DNA of 64,000 nt from NCBI GenBank assembly GCA_950295325.1, contig OX485809.1:34734144-34798143 (forward strand), read 5' to 3'. The position numbers were made by a program, and so were the translations under genes. Of this stretch, positions 35,291-46,283 are shown one piece after another. Source of the DNA: Polytrichum commune (taxonomy: Eukaryota > Streptophyta > Polytrichopsida > Polytrichales > Polytrichaceae). Below the pieces are notes generated by a model, which ran no database searches, had not been told where the DNA came from, and worked only from the letters and a program-made list of their open reading frames with translations. The number at the start of each line of letters is the position of its first letter. The first letter of the stretch is position 1.

Positions 35291-36598
35291 GAGCCGGTTC
35301 ACATGGGGTCCCAAGTCCCTTCCATGTTAGCAAGTTCCAACATGGAGGCAAAGTCTCACCTTTTGAGCCTCAAGAAACCATTAAAATATGGTTTTTATGC
35401 ATCAAAGTTGGATCTTGATTATTTTATGCAAAAACACTCTTGGGACTTATGTTGAGATTTGGGTCTAGCTTCTTGCTCGACCCAACTCTCAACATAAGTC
35501 CCAAGTCTCACCTCCAAAAATGATTGTCATGTAGGCATCCATGTCATACTTGGGACTGAGGACTTGCGACCCCATGTGAAGTGCTAAGTCCCAACTTCCA
35601 TGCTCCCATTAGTTGAGATTGCACATATTCACTCCGGGTGACTTGGGACTTACATCATGGACCATGAAGTCGTCCTAGGGCCATCTAAGAGCATTGATTG
35701 GTCATTGAAGTCATCCCAGGGCCATGTAAGAGCATTGATTGGTCATTGAAGTCATCCTGGGACCACTTCGCGTTTACACTAAGGAAAAAATGGTAGAGTG
35801 ACCATAGAGGTCGAGGTCCCCAAAAGACCTATTCTAAGGCCTAAATAGTTCACTAACATGGTCCTCCGTGTTTTGCGGTGAGAGAGGTAAGAGAGGTGCT
35901 ATGGTAGGAAAATGCAAGTGACCATGGCAGAGAAATGCCGTTATAACATTTATACAACTCTTCCCACTAGGTAAGGCTCACAAGGCACACTTTTCAACAA
36001 TTATGTGCTATGATGAATCTTGAGAAGCAAGTTTGCCCTCTATGTGCCTTCATCATATCATAGCCCATGAGACATATTGTTTCTTCCCTACACTACCCCT
36101 TAAACTGGCTCCCACATGTTTCACCAAACAATGTGGGACATCTAGAACTCAAGAATTCGAGTACACATGGTGAAGTAGGTTGCAAATAGTGCTCAATATA
36201 CAACACAAGGTACATTGAAAATGTGCAAATTCAATCGCTCATTTTTTTTTGCAAAAAATGTTGTGAGAAGATTTTCAAGCCACATCTTTGACACATTTAA
36301 CAAGAAGTGAAGACAATTGAAGCCCAAGAGAAGACAAGAGAATGATCAAACTTGATTTTTTTTTCAAAACTACTTTTATTGGGCTTATATCAAAAAAAAA
36401 ATCAGCACATTCACTTTTTCGTGTATGATCATTCTTCTTGTTCCACATTTGGTTTACACCTAGTGAGGGGCCCAAAGGCTTTCTAAATTAATTTCTTAAG
36501 AAACTGGACCATGGAAAATGGTATCCTTCCATGGTCTGACTTCATGGTCCATGGTGTGAACCGGCCCTCAGGAGTTGGGACCTCGTGTGAACCAGCCC
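35291..36598. mobile_element. Harbinger-like MITE (family M1), interrupted by a second element
   Basis: The left end reads GAGCCGGTTCACATGGGGTC; the right end is the complement of GGGCTGGTTCACACGAGGTC. Flanks are TTA (35288-35290) and TTG (36599-36601), a mutated 3-bp duplication. The outer sequence matches the intact copy at 58974-59323 (CATGTTAGCAAGTTCCAACA; TCTAGCTTCTTGCTCGACCC). The MITE is split at a TTA by the element at 35653-36567. Confidence 0.75.
35653..36567. mobile_element. Small derivative of the 8.1-kb Harbinger-type element, nested
   Basis: The left end (CATCATGGACCATGAAGTCG) lacks the outermost about 11 bases of the terminal repeat; the right end is complete (CTTCATGGTCCATGGTGTGA then ACCGGCCC). 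Left flank TTA (35650-35652) and right flank TCA (36568-36570) fit a decayed duplication of the TTA still seen in the intact M1 copy. Sub-terminal sequence is shared with 13284-13560 (TTTGCGGTGAGAGAGG, GGTCGAGGTCCCCAAAA) and 21080-21424 (TTGTGAGAAGATT, CACCTAGTGAGGGGCCCAA). A 49-bp block (GAGCATTGATTGGTCATTGA) is duplicated near the left end. No coding capacity. Confidence 0.8.
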
Positions 36599-39358
36599 TT
36601 GGCAACTCGTTTAAGTCTTTGCCTAGTCACTGCCACGTATTAACTACAAACGAGGTATTCATTACTTAATTATGATGTTTGAAGTTTCACACATAAAAGA
36701 AAACAATGAGATAAGGTAGAAATACCATAACGTGTTAACCACCCTTTAGCCGTGCACTAGGCCGCCGTCATAATGGTGAAGTACCATTTCTAAAACCAAT
36801 CATGGCTCGGCGGCAATTTCAATGCGTGTACACTTAGTGTAGCCAATGGGAGTCAAGTGTTAATATACTCATGAGGTAATCGATTTAGGCGATGTTCTGT
36901 ATGGAAATGCAGATTACCGTGTTCGGTGTAGGGAGAATCTAGTGAACGAGTAGGGGGTTGGACAACTCTCCACTTTGAAAAATTGTAGCATTTTTTTGTA
37001 TAGGACAGAAAATAATGAAACAACTTGCATTCTTCATGAATCCTTCTCTTCTATGTTGGAAATTATCTCATGATTGTCAGGTCTACTAGATCTTCAATGC
37101 GAATCACCTTTTTTTCACGGGTTTTGGTATTTCTACCTTATACAAGTAACTTTAGATGTTGGAAGTTGGCAACCGGAATACAACAAGCAAAAAGAAAGGT
37201 GTCGGTTGCCCAGGATGTTTATAAAATCTAAAATATCATTTGTGCATGTTGCTATAAACCCACCTTTTTGCGTTGCAAAGACTTAGAAAGGATCTTGACC
37301 AAATGAAAAGCAATTTACGCCAAGGCAACACAAAACGACTCTTGAACTTTTATTTTTATTTTAAACATGTAGTGCAAATTCTCATGGTGAGCTCTAGGGC
37401 ACCATGCTCCAAAAAACTTGTTTCCAGGTGCACATATGAGCTTGTAGCTCTGATCCAAGGTGATATTCTCTCTCTCTCTCTCACAACTGCAAGAGTTCAT
37501 ATTGGACTTCTAACTCATAGCTGGAGTTGACAACTGAGGCTTCTAGTCAATCTTGATATCAATTGTAATTAATAACAAGGTAAAAGAAAACCCAGAAGTA
37601 AACCCAGAAGTAAACTTCACATGTAATTAACTTCTATATTAGATCATAAAACATTTTTTAATAACCTAGATATTGGTTTCAAAGATGTATACCATAGGTT
37701 GATAGCTGGTCTAGTACAATTGAGCCGGATAATTTTTTAAAGTGCCAAAAGTTGGTCCGGCACTTCAAACTGATAACTTAAAAGTATTCAAAAACTTTTC
37801 CTATGATGTTTTCACAATCTTGGTTACTTCACAATTTTCCAAGCAATAGGTGTAAAGTATTCACATAGTACATTGCATTAACATAACATTTTAGTATGTA
37901 AATCCTCCCCATGAGGTTACTACAATCCATATGGGGTATGTAAACTTAAGAGATGAAGCCTCAGTAGTCCACTTGTATGCCTTCGCACAATCCTGGTTAC
38001 TTCACAATTTTCCAAGCAATAGGTGTAAAGTACTCACATAGTACATTGCATTAACATAACATTTTAGTATGTAAATCCTCCTCATGAGGTTACTACAATC
38101 CATATGGGGTATGTAAACTTGAGAGATGAAGCTTGAGTAGTCCACTTGTATGCCTTCGCCCATATCTATTGTATAACAATGTCAAATTGCACCTTTTGGT
38201 TGTTGGAGGTGGTACTATGTTTGATTGTGTAAGTTCTCCTAGTTCAACACAACTCCCCAAAAAATTATTCTTAGGACAATCAAGCTCTGAAAATTTACTC
38301 GTAACACATTTTCTCTTTGAACCTCCTCACTTCTTGAAAATGCTTGTTGAAATATGTTCATATCTTTTGCATAAAATTTTCACAAAGACATTCTTCGATG
38401 TAGTACTTTGTGTCATGTACCGACTTTCTTTAGTTGGACACGGCTCCAAATGAGTGCATGTTATATGTGGAATTGAGGTCCGATAATTTATTCAGGACAT
38501 AGACCAAGTTCTTAGTACATATTCTTTGCAATGAACGAGGACTACTTGGAATATATTGCGAACCCCTCCTCTATGTAATACCCTACATGGGATTATGAAC
38601 ACTACATAAGCTTGTGTGTAGAGTGAGAATTTAACATATTCCGGAAAAAATGTGAGGCAAATTAAAGTTATTCTAGCAAATTGTCTCTATCATTTTCAAA
38701 TTTTTATTTTGAAAATATTTTGTGCTAGACATGCTATCAAACTATGGTAGATGAGAACAAGAGAGCATGTGAAAGCCTAGGGTTGGTAAAGGTTACACAT
38801 GTAGTTAACACTTGGACGATCCAATACTTATTCATATGGTATCCATACATGCTAAGATGTGTTGAAATTTCCTTCCAGTTGCAAACAAGATCCAATGAAA
38901 TTCACAATTTCACTATCAAATGAATTATGTTCAACTACTTAAAATGATGATTAAGATAGAAGGTGCTAAACCCAAAATCCCACCCAAAACCAACATCCTA
39001 AAACCTTGCAGAGTAAGTGTATGTTGAATTTGTCAACCACCTTTATAGTATGCTTCCATGTTTGTTTTGGATCATTTACTAGGTATTAGAAATTTGAACC
39101 CTTACAATTTTTGCATGCCGAATTATGTTAAGACACGCTTTGGTGGGTTGGAATTCCCTCTCAATTGTGAACTATAATCATTTGGAACTTGTTGAATGTA
39201 GTAATAATACATATGCTCGATACCAAAAGTGACCATTTTTATATCATATACCTTACAAATATTCTTTTGTAGCAGTAAAGTAGAAATGCCTAACTCCAAT
39301 AATGCATGTCTCAATTTTGGAACCTATTAAAGGCCCTTTATGGATGGCTACCAATATA
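36599..39358. other. Intergenic with a recent tandem duplication, no gene seen
   Basis: A (TC)n run is at about 37467-37482. Apart from the duplication at 37813-38158, listed separately, no bounded element and no credible coding sequence was seen. Confidence 0.45.
37813..38158 (+). repeat. Near-identical tandem duplication, 173-bp unit
   Basis: Units 37813-37985 and 37986-38158 differ at only a handful of positions, for example CACAATCTTGG versus CACAATCCTGG and AACTTAAGAGATGAAGCCTC versus AACTTGAGAGATGAAGCTTG. The high identity implies a young duplication. Non-coding. Confidence 0.9.
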
Positions 39359-39767
39359 CACGGGGAGGTCACTCCATTGTCAAGTTGAAAACCACGTGCG
39401 AACAAAGTTTGCTACCCCTATATTAAATGCCATAGATAATTTTAAAAATTATGATATTTTTCTATATGTACATATCCATTGATAATATCTTTTGTATATT
39501 TTTTTGAAATTTTTAGTCATCTCCATTTTTTCTAGTAATGTTTTTAGTTCAATTCTGCGTCATTCTAGTTAGAAACGGTATGTTTTCTAGAAAAAACAAA
39601 TTATCAATTTTGGTTATCAATTTTTACTATGTAATAGATACCATGTATATGTACTCATAGATTTTTTTTGATAAAATTTTGACCCATTTTGTTGATGCAA
39701 CTTAGAAAAAGTAGATTTTTTTTGTTCGCACGTGGTTTCAACTTGACAATGGAGTGACCTCCCCGTG
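39359..39767. mobile_element. hAT-type MITE, copy 2
   Basis: 409-bp sister of 6901-7308. The termini read CACGGGGAGGTCACTCCATT and the exact complement at the right. The target duplication CCAATATA is perfect on both sides (39351-39358 and 39768-39775), so this copy is the younger of the two. The inverted repeats extend through CACGTGCGAACAAA. Non-coding. Confidence 0.92.
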
Positions 39768-40787
39768 CCAATATAATTAATTTATCTTGTTATAATTTAT
39801 GATGGATGAGAAGCAAATTTATTACTAGCCATTTTATTGCCTAAAAGTCTAAACGTAGGCAACAAGTTGTTGTGGAAGTCAATTGCTTTTGTGTAATGCA
39901 AACATGATTTTTTGGACTTGAGTGGTTGCAACGTGAATTGTGGCCCCGATTTATTGTTGGATTGGAATTTATTATGTCATGTGGGCTAGTGAGTGGTTAC
40001 ATTATTCAATTTTAGGTGCAAGTGAGTGAGATGAGAGGTGTCAATTTGTGCACATCTTGGGTGCACATTACTATTGTTGAAGGACATGCATTTGCTTCAT
40101 GCCAACTAACTACATGGGCTCCCCAACTACAATATCCCATGTATCTTGCATTTACCTATGTGACTAAGAACACTCAGATGAGACTTGTGACATCTCATAT
40201 TTCTATAGAAATTTGATATACACATATTCATGTGATCTTAATGTTATTGGATTCGTAATTTATTTGTTATTCCAAATGAATTGTTGGATATTTTGTCCTG
40301 GTGAAATAAGAAACCATGGTGCACTAGGTGTTTGTCATAGGCACTTCTTCCTTTCTTGATGTAGATGATGCTAAAACCAACACCAACAAATCTTGCACAA
40401 TAAGTACATATGGCCAATGAGAATGCCCACCACCTTAACACCATGCTCTTGTGTTGGTTTTGAATCATCTATCTCTAGAGCTATGACCCCTTGTAACTTT
40501 TGCATCCAACCCTCAAATAAGGCATACTTTTATGCAATGAAATTCCTCGTCAATTGCTATCAATAATCATACGAAATATTGAGGTCTATTGATATCACAT
40601 GTTTCTCAACTCTTAAAGCAACGATTTCAACACCATCTACCTTAACCGGTTATTGCCTCCCAAGGGGAGCCCCACTCGGCATGGAGATTCTTTGATGATT
40701 CAAGAATAGATAGGTGTAAGTCTCATTCGATGTCATTCTGATTTGTAGGAGAACAAGTTTGTCAAGTTGTTTTGAAGCTTAGATAAG

Positions 40788-41893
40788 CAATGCTCAAAAT
40801 TGAAGCCCTCATATGAATTTCATTTTGAAGGGTTCTGAAATTTCAGCATTGCAATTGAAGGGCATATCTAAATCTAGGACGTCAATGGAAAAATTTCAAA
40901 GAAATATAAAACTTATATTAAAATTATGCATGATTTGCATGGTACATGCTTCTAGTACAATGAAATAATGGAGAATCAACTATCTAACTCCACCTCTTGA
41001 AGTGACAATGCCCTATACTTGTTGGTTACTGTAGCGGTTTTCCTAGTGTCAAAAATGTCATTCCAATCCATGAATTCAACTCCCAAACTGTTTAGGCTAA
41101 CCCTCATCAATGCATCAAGTGTGTTAAGGTTTAGGCATGTTCTCCTTTCGCTCTTAACCCAATTCTGCTTTGAAAAACCACGCTTACAAACAACAGTGCT
41201 AGTAGGGATCACAAGTATGGCTTGCCATAGCGACATTAGGGTTGGCCAATTGATCTTAAACTCTCGGTCACGGCCACAAAAAACCCGATCTTCATGCATA
41301 CTTCGGTGTTGACAAGCTGAAGATAACATCTCCACAAATTCGAGCAACTCCGCATTGGCTTGATCAACAAGAACAGAGCTCCACTTGAAATGTGTCACCA
41401 ACCGGTTCAACCATTGCTCAGTTAAAGTGCCTCGATCCAATGCATCCATGGGATAGTGTTTTGGGCTGAAAAGCCTGGCCGCATTAAAAATGGGCAAGTC
41501 GGGGAAGCGATCATTTAGTGAGTCAATAACCTTTTGGACGTATAGTCTACCAAGGGTGATGCAATCCTCCAACGAGCCCCCTACATCACACCCGGGCATA
41601 GAGTCATAGTGCAAAGTATGCACTTTCTCACAACCAAACCTATCAACATACAATTCCCATCTGGACTAATTCCCATTTGGATATGTGATCTGGAGCCCAA
41701 AGTTAGACAGCCGGAGTTAAACGGCTACTTGAGATGATGAACAATACTTGAAGGGTACTATTTATCCAGCACTTCAAGTGAAGGGAGCACTTAGACATGA
41801 GGATTATGTTTTGAAGGGTTGTTTTCCTTGAGGTATTTTTTGAAGTCCCAAAACCCATTTGAAGGGCACTGAAGACTTCAATTTTGAGCATTG
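40788..41893 (-). mobile_element. 1.1-kb hAT element with perfect target duplication
   Basis: The 18-bp termini are perfect inverted repeats: CAATGCTCAAAATTGAAG at 40788-40805 and its complement at 41876-41893. The 8-bp duplication TAGATAAG is exact (40780-40787, 41894-41901). Sub-terminal TTGAAGGG motifs recur several times near both ends, as expected of hAT transposase binding regions. The element encodes only the C-terminal part of a transposase, so it is an internal-deletion derivative that would need help to move. Confidence 0.92.
40976..41653 (-). CDS. hAT transposase, C-terminal dimerisation region only
   Basis: Open frame of about 225 codons inside the 1.1-kb hAT element, ending at TAG 40976. 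An in-frame TAG lies just upstream (41666-41668). There is no ATG at the open end (the frame opens at TTG), so translation of this fragment is doubtful. The C-terminal region contains NWPTLMSLWQAILVIPTSTV, CKRGFSKQNWVKSERR and LNTLDALMRVSL, the W-P-L...GFS.QN..K...LM pattern of the hAT dimerisation domain in ZNF862-like transposases. The N-terminal zinc finger and first catalytic Asp regions are missing. The lack of internal stops in 225 codons suggests recent activity of the family. Confidence 0.8.
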   Translation of the reverse strand: MYVDRFGCEKVHTLHYDSMPGCDVGGSLEDCITLGRLYVQKVIDSLNDRFPDLPIFNAARLFSPKHYPMDALDRGTLTEQWLNRLVTHFKWSSVLVDQANAELLEFVEMLSSACQHRSMHEDRVFCGRDREFKINWPTLMSLWQAILVIPTSTVVCKRGFSKQNWVKSERRTCLNLNTLDALMRVSLNSLGVEFMDWNDIFDTRKTATVTNKYRALSLQEVELDS

Positions 41894-41901
41894 TAGATAA
41901 G

Positions 41902-43223
41902 GTCACCAAGACTTGAAGGAGGAATCGAATATATGTGTTTGAGGTGTTGCCTATTGGAAGGATCACCCATCTATAGTAGTGTGGGCAACACCTAGAAGCA
42001 AACATGTTCCCCAATTGATGCTCAAGCTCATTGTAAGAGACTCTCATTATCCCATCAATGAATATTGACCACTTTTGAATAGACATATGAACTTAAATTC
42101 AAAAATCCAAACTCCCACATATGTGTATTCTAAGTATATACAAATACTTTATTTCTATTGAACTTCCTCATCCTCTAGTCATCCAATTTTAGAAGAAAAC
42201 ACATACAATAATTTGACTAGTTGGCCCAACTTGAACTCTTCAACTATATTACCATTGGATATTCTCAAATTTTGTTCAAATGAAATCATTTGTCTTCTTG
42301 AATCTTCAAAATTAAGTTGGTTGCCACATATATGTGGTTGACCATAAATTATGTTGGTGAAAGTGACCTAAATTATCATTGAAATCTAGGGTGGAATGAA
42401 AGTTCCAAGTTCATTGGAATGAACCCATGACAATAAAAGGGCGAATTCATGGGATTTAAAAAAAATAAAATTAGTATCTGCATGTTGGTTGCATAATGCA
42501 TAATGTAGAAGTCCATTTGACTTTTCCTAAAGATTGGAGTTTGGTCACCAAGGAGGAGCTATCATCGTTAATATGTTGATAACAACATAGATTGCATATG
42601 TGACAATTGATGAGGAGTTGGCACTAACCCACCGACTCATGTTGCTATGTTGGTTTTTTTAAACCCAATTTTCAAATCGAAGCCAAAAACATAAACACTT
42701 GGTGAATTAATGAGCATTGCATACAATGGATGTGCAACTTCTCACAAGTTGCCCCAAAAGGCGCACAAGCATGCATGATGCAAAATTCCGGCCTTCAAAA
42801 AGTAAGACTATACACTTCCACATAACATTTGGGAGGCCATGCATGCGGCTGGTGTAGTAGGTTGGCTCCAAAGGGGGCACAACCATGTGATAATTGGAGT
42901 AAGGATGCTTCCTCATCTTTGGTTCCTAAAAGAAGAACATGCTTTGAAGGTGCACATGGTGGACTTCAAGCTAGTGGCTGGGGAGAGTTTTGGGCATAAT
43001 CCATCAAAATCCTAGTGCTTCCAAGTCCAACCAGTTAAATGTTGTGATCTTTCGGGTTTTCCTGTATTAATTTGAGGTACATTCCATATGTTCTTCTAAA
43101 ACGATCCGCTAATTTTTATGAAGTCTTCAACTTCAACCAGCTATTCCTCAAGCTCGGCTGGTAGCTCTGACCGCGAGTTACAAGATGGGTTCAAGCTTGA
43201 GAGAACGGTTCAAGTTCAAGACT
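41902..43223. other. Intergenic, no gene seen
   Basis: Apart from a diverged copy (about 42985-43160) of the CCGGTT-rich block also present at 12108-12320 and 49888-50055, no feature was recognised. Confidence 0.4.
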
Positions 43224-43235
43224 TTAGGCAAATCC

Positions 43236-43275
43236 ATTTTGGCGTTGGGTTGTTTGGCCTTCTGTCTCAAAACAG

Positions 43276-43309
<34 letters not shown>

Positions 43310-43313
43310 TACC
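43236..43313 (+). mobile_element. Mini-retroposon, copy 1 (poly(A) tail, target duplication)
   Basis: A core of about 36 bp (TTTTGGCGTTGGGTTGTTTG then GCCTTCTGTCTCAAAAC) is followed by an A-run of about 26. TTAGGCAAATCC is present on both sides (43224-43235 and 43314-43325), a 12-bp target duplication. A 3' poly(A) plus a duplication of this length indicates LINE-type target-primed retroposition of a very short RNA. The same core occurs at 50718-50790 (reverse), 50865-50925 and 51661-51745. Confidence 0.8.
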
Positions 43314-43692
43314 TTAGGCAAATCCTTGATGATCCTTTTAGAGGAATCTACAGAATATAGCTTAAGCTAATATATAAAAACCGAAATATGTGAACATGTA
43401 ACCGATTGGAATTGGAAACACTTGGACATTGACTGACTTTGTTGAGAATCTCCTTGGACACCGCCTCATAACATGGCCTTCTAAGTTTTGTCCCAATATT
43501 TAGGATAGTACCTAAAAGTGAACAAAGGTGATGAACTCCAAAACCTTTTTGAAAGTGGCGGTAAGGTGAGCACACGGAGTATGTTGGAGAGTGAGCAGGC
43601 CAGGGATTTGTAGCACTCAAGTAAAGTCATCCGGTAACAAAAATCAGATGAGTCCATCAAGAAGCTTGGATGGAGCTTACTTTAGTGAAACG

Positions 43693-46283
43693 CCTCCGAG
43701 TTGGCATGTAAGACCTATTTTCTCTCTCATAGCTATTGTGAACTACTAGCTATTTTGTACGGGGGACGTTAAATACCCCCCACGAACTTTTCGGGGTGTC
43801 AAAGTCGGGCTGGGGCAGACGCCCGTCCGGAAAATCTGGATTTTTTGGACCCGACCAAAAAATGCTGCCCGCCCGCCCGATTTCGAAAAAACCATTGCCC
43901 TTGCATTCTTGAAGGCCACTTACTCACAAATCCCATATTGAGTGCACTTCACCTTCAAGGGCCAAAATCCAATATATATGTTCACTTCCATTGAGTAAAT
44001 AAGCAATTGACTAGGGTTTCATTATCAAAGTGAAACTGTCAATAAAACATGTAATTAACTTGGAAGTCAAAAATATTACAAAACCCTCACTAACACTGAG
44101 GTTATAATTTTTGTGACTCACAATTTGAAATTGTCTTTGTCATTCTAAAATGACACTTAAATTTAGTGTGCTGATTTAGTATGTGTATTTTATAATATTT
44201 TAGGTAATGCCGTCTACTTTCACAAGTATTCATACGCATTTATTAATCAATTATTAGAATTAATTCATTGGACTTAATTATTAGAACTAATTCACTGGAA
44301 TTAAATTCCAGAAATTAGTTATTAGAACTAATTCACTAGAATTAAATTCCAGAAATTAGTTATTATAATTAATTCACTGGAATTGATTCCAGAAATCAAT
44401 TATTATAATTAATTCACTGAAATTAAATTCCAGATATTTGGGATTAATGAAGATTAATGAAGATTAATTAGACTTAATTATATTTAATCCCACTTGATTT
44501 ATTTGAATGCGTATGAATACTTGTGAAAGTAGACGGCATTACCTAAAATATTATAAAATACACATACTAAATCAGCACATTAAATTTAAGTATCATTTTA
44601 GAATGACAAAGACAATTTCAAATTGTGAGTCACAAAAATTATAACCTCAGTGTTAGTGAGGGTTTTGTAATATTTTTGACTTCCAAGTTAATTACATGTT
44701 TTATTGACGGTTTCAATTTGATAATGAAACCCCAGTCAATTGCTTATTTACTCAATGGAAGTGAACATATATATTGGATTTTGGCCCTTGAAGGTGAAGT
44801 GCACTCAATATGGGATTTGTGAGTAAGTGGCCTTCAAGAATGCAAGGGCAATGGTTTTTTCGAAATCGGGCGAGCGGGCAGCAGTTTTCGGTCGGGTCCA
44901 AAAAATCCAGATTTTCTGGACGGGCGGCTGCCCCAGCCCAACTCTGACCCCCCAAAAGTTCGTGGGGGGGGGGGTATTTAACGTCCCCCATTTTGTACAT
45001 ATCAATTAGTTGGCAAGAGGCAACGATGTGGCATTGGATGCTCTAAGCCTATTTTCTAACCTCCCATGAGTTATTTCCAAGGCCATGATGTGGCTTTGAA
45101 TTCCACATGGTTATTTTGATAAATATCGCAAGATATCAACGTGTGCAACATATAATTATGATGTGTTGTCATAGACATTTTTTTTTGTTCATAATTCATT
45201 TATTTTGCACGGGTGTGATTGCTCAAACATTTGTAATATGTCAAAATAATATATATCAACTTATTGTAATTGGTGAACTCAGAATAAAAATAAAAATAAA
45301 AATGTATAAAATTTATTTGAAAATAATTAATATACACCATGTGATTTTAAAGATAGTACAATATGTGATGAGGATAAAATATTACAATATTTCAGATAGG
45401 CTATAGTAAGAAACTTATGATTTTTTGAGTATATTCCATCCATAACGTTGTCCCACAAGTCTAAGTCCAAATAACATACCATTTAATTATACCTCATATT
45501 AGAGTACTTAAAAATTAAAATTGATTTTTATATAATTTTTTTGTTGTATGTTATATATTCTACGTTCTTTGTTTCATTTTGGTCATCTTATGAACACTTA
45601 CACCAATCTATCATTAAGATGACAAAGATAATTTTAAATGGTAAGTCACAAAATTATAACCTCAATGTTAATGAGGATTTTGTAATGTTTTTGACGTCCA
45701 AGTTAATTACGTGATTCATTGATGGTTTCACTTCCGGAATGAAATCCCAATCAATTGCTTATTTACTAATTGGAAGTGCACATATATATTGGATTTTAGA
45801 CCTTGAAGGTGAAGTGCACTCAATATGGGATTTGTAGTCAAGCGGCCTTCAAGAATACAAGGGCAATGTTTTTTTTCGAAGTTGGGCAGGATGGGCAACA
45901 ATTTTCGATCGGGTTCAGAAATTTCTTTAGAGGGTTGCCCTAGCCCGAATTTGACACCCCCGAAAGTTCGTGAGGGAGTATTTAATGTCCGCCCATATTA
46001 ATTTCTTAAAAATAACCGGACTAGTAATGATAGGTTGGCAATGCATGATGCACCCACTTGTTTCTATATGAGGCATTTTTATTTTATCTTACCCCCTTTG
46101 TATTATTGCCTTAAGTATTAGATTAGACTAGGATTATTTAAAACTACTAAAACTTGGTATTTTTGAAACCCTTGAGACAAGGAGCCGAAGATGTGAGGTA
46201 GTGTCTAAAGTGGTTCATCTCATCCGCAAAGATGAATGAACTCTCACTAATGAAAATACATGAGTGCCACGAATCCCCGGCCG
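43693..46283 (+). repeat. Dispersed repeat family R3, copy B, interrupted by a foldback element
   Basis: Homologous to 7698-9022 on both sides of the insertion at 43761-44989. The left piece ends CTAGCTATTTTGTAC; the right piece resumes ATTTTGTACATATCAATTAG. It ends at CCCCGGCCG like copy A. The right piece (about 45590-45990) also contains the single old foldback-family arm seen in copy A, so that event predates the duplication of R3. Non-coding. Confidence 0.75.
43761..44989. mobile_element. 1.23-kb foldback element with 9-bp target duplication
   Basis: Left arm 43761-44240 and right arm 44506-44989 are near-perfect inverted complements of about 480 bp, starting GGGGGACGTTAAATACCCCC. The duplication ATTTTGTAC is exact (43752-43760, 44990-44998), and the empty site is visible at 7756-7764 in copy A of R3. 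A 9-bp duplication with very long inverted repeats resembles foldback Mutator-like elements. The 265-bp loop holds about four tandem units of roughly 41 bp (TAGAACTAATTCACTGGAAT, AAATTCCAGAAATTAGTTAT). The outer part of the arms is GC-rich with C/G runs. No coding capacity. Confidence 0.93.

Noticed and set aside
43118..43370. Open frames with a poly-lysine run
   Set aside because: The lysines come from the poly(A) tail of a mini-retroposon; not a gene.
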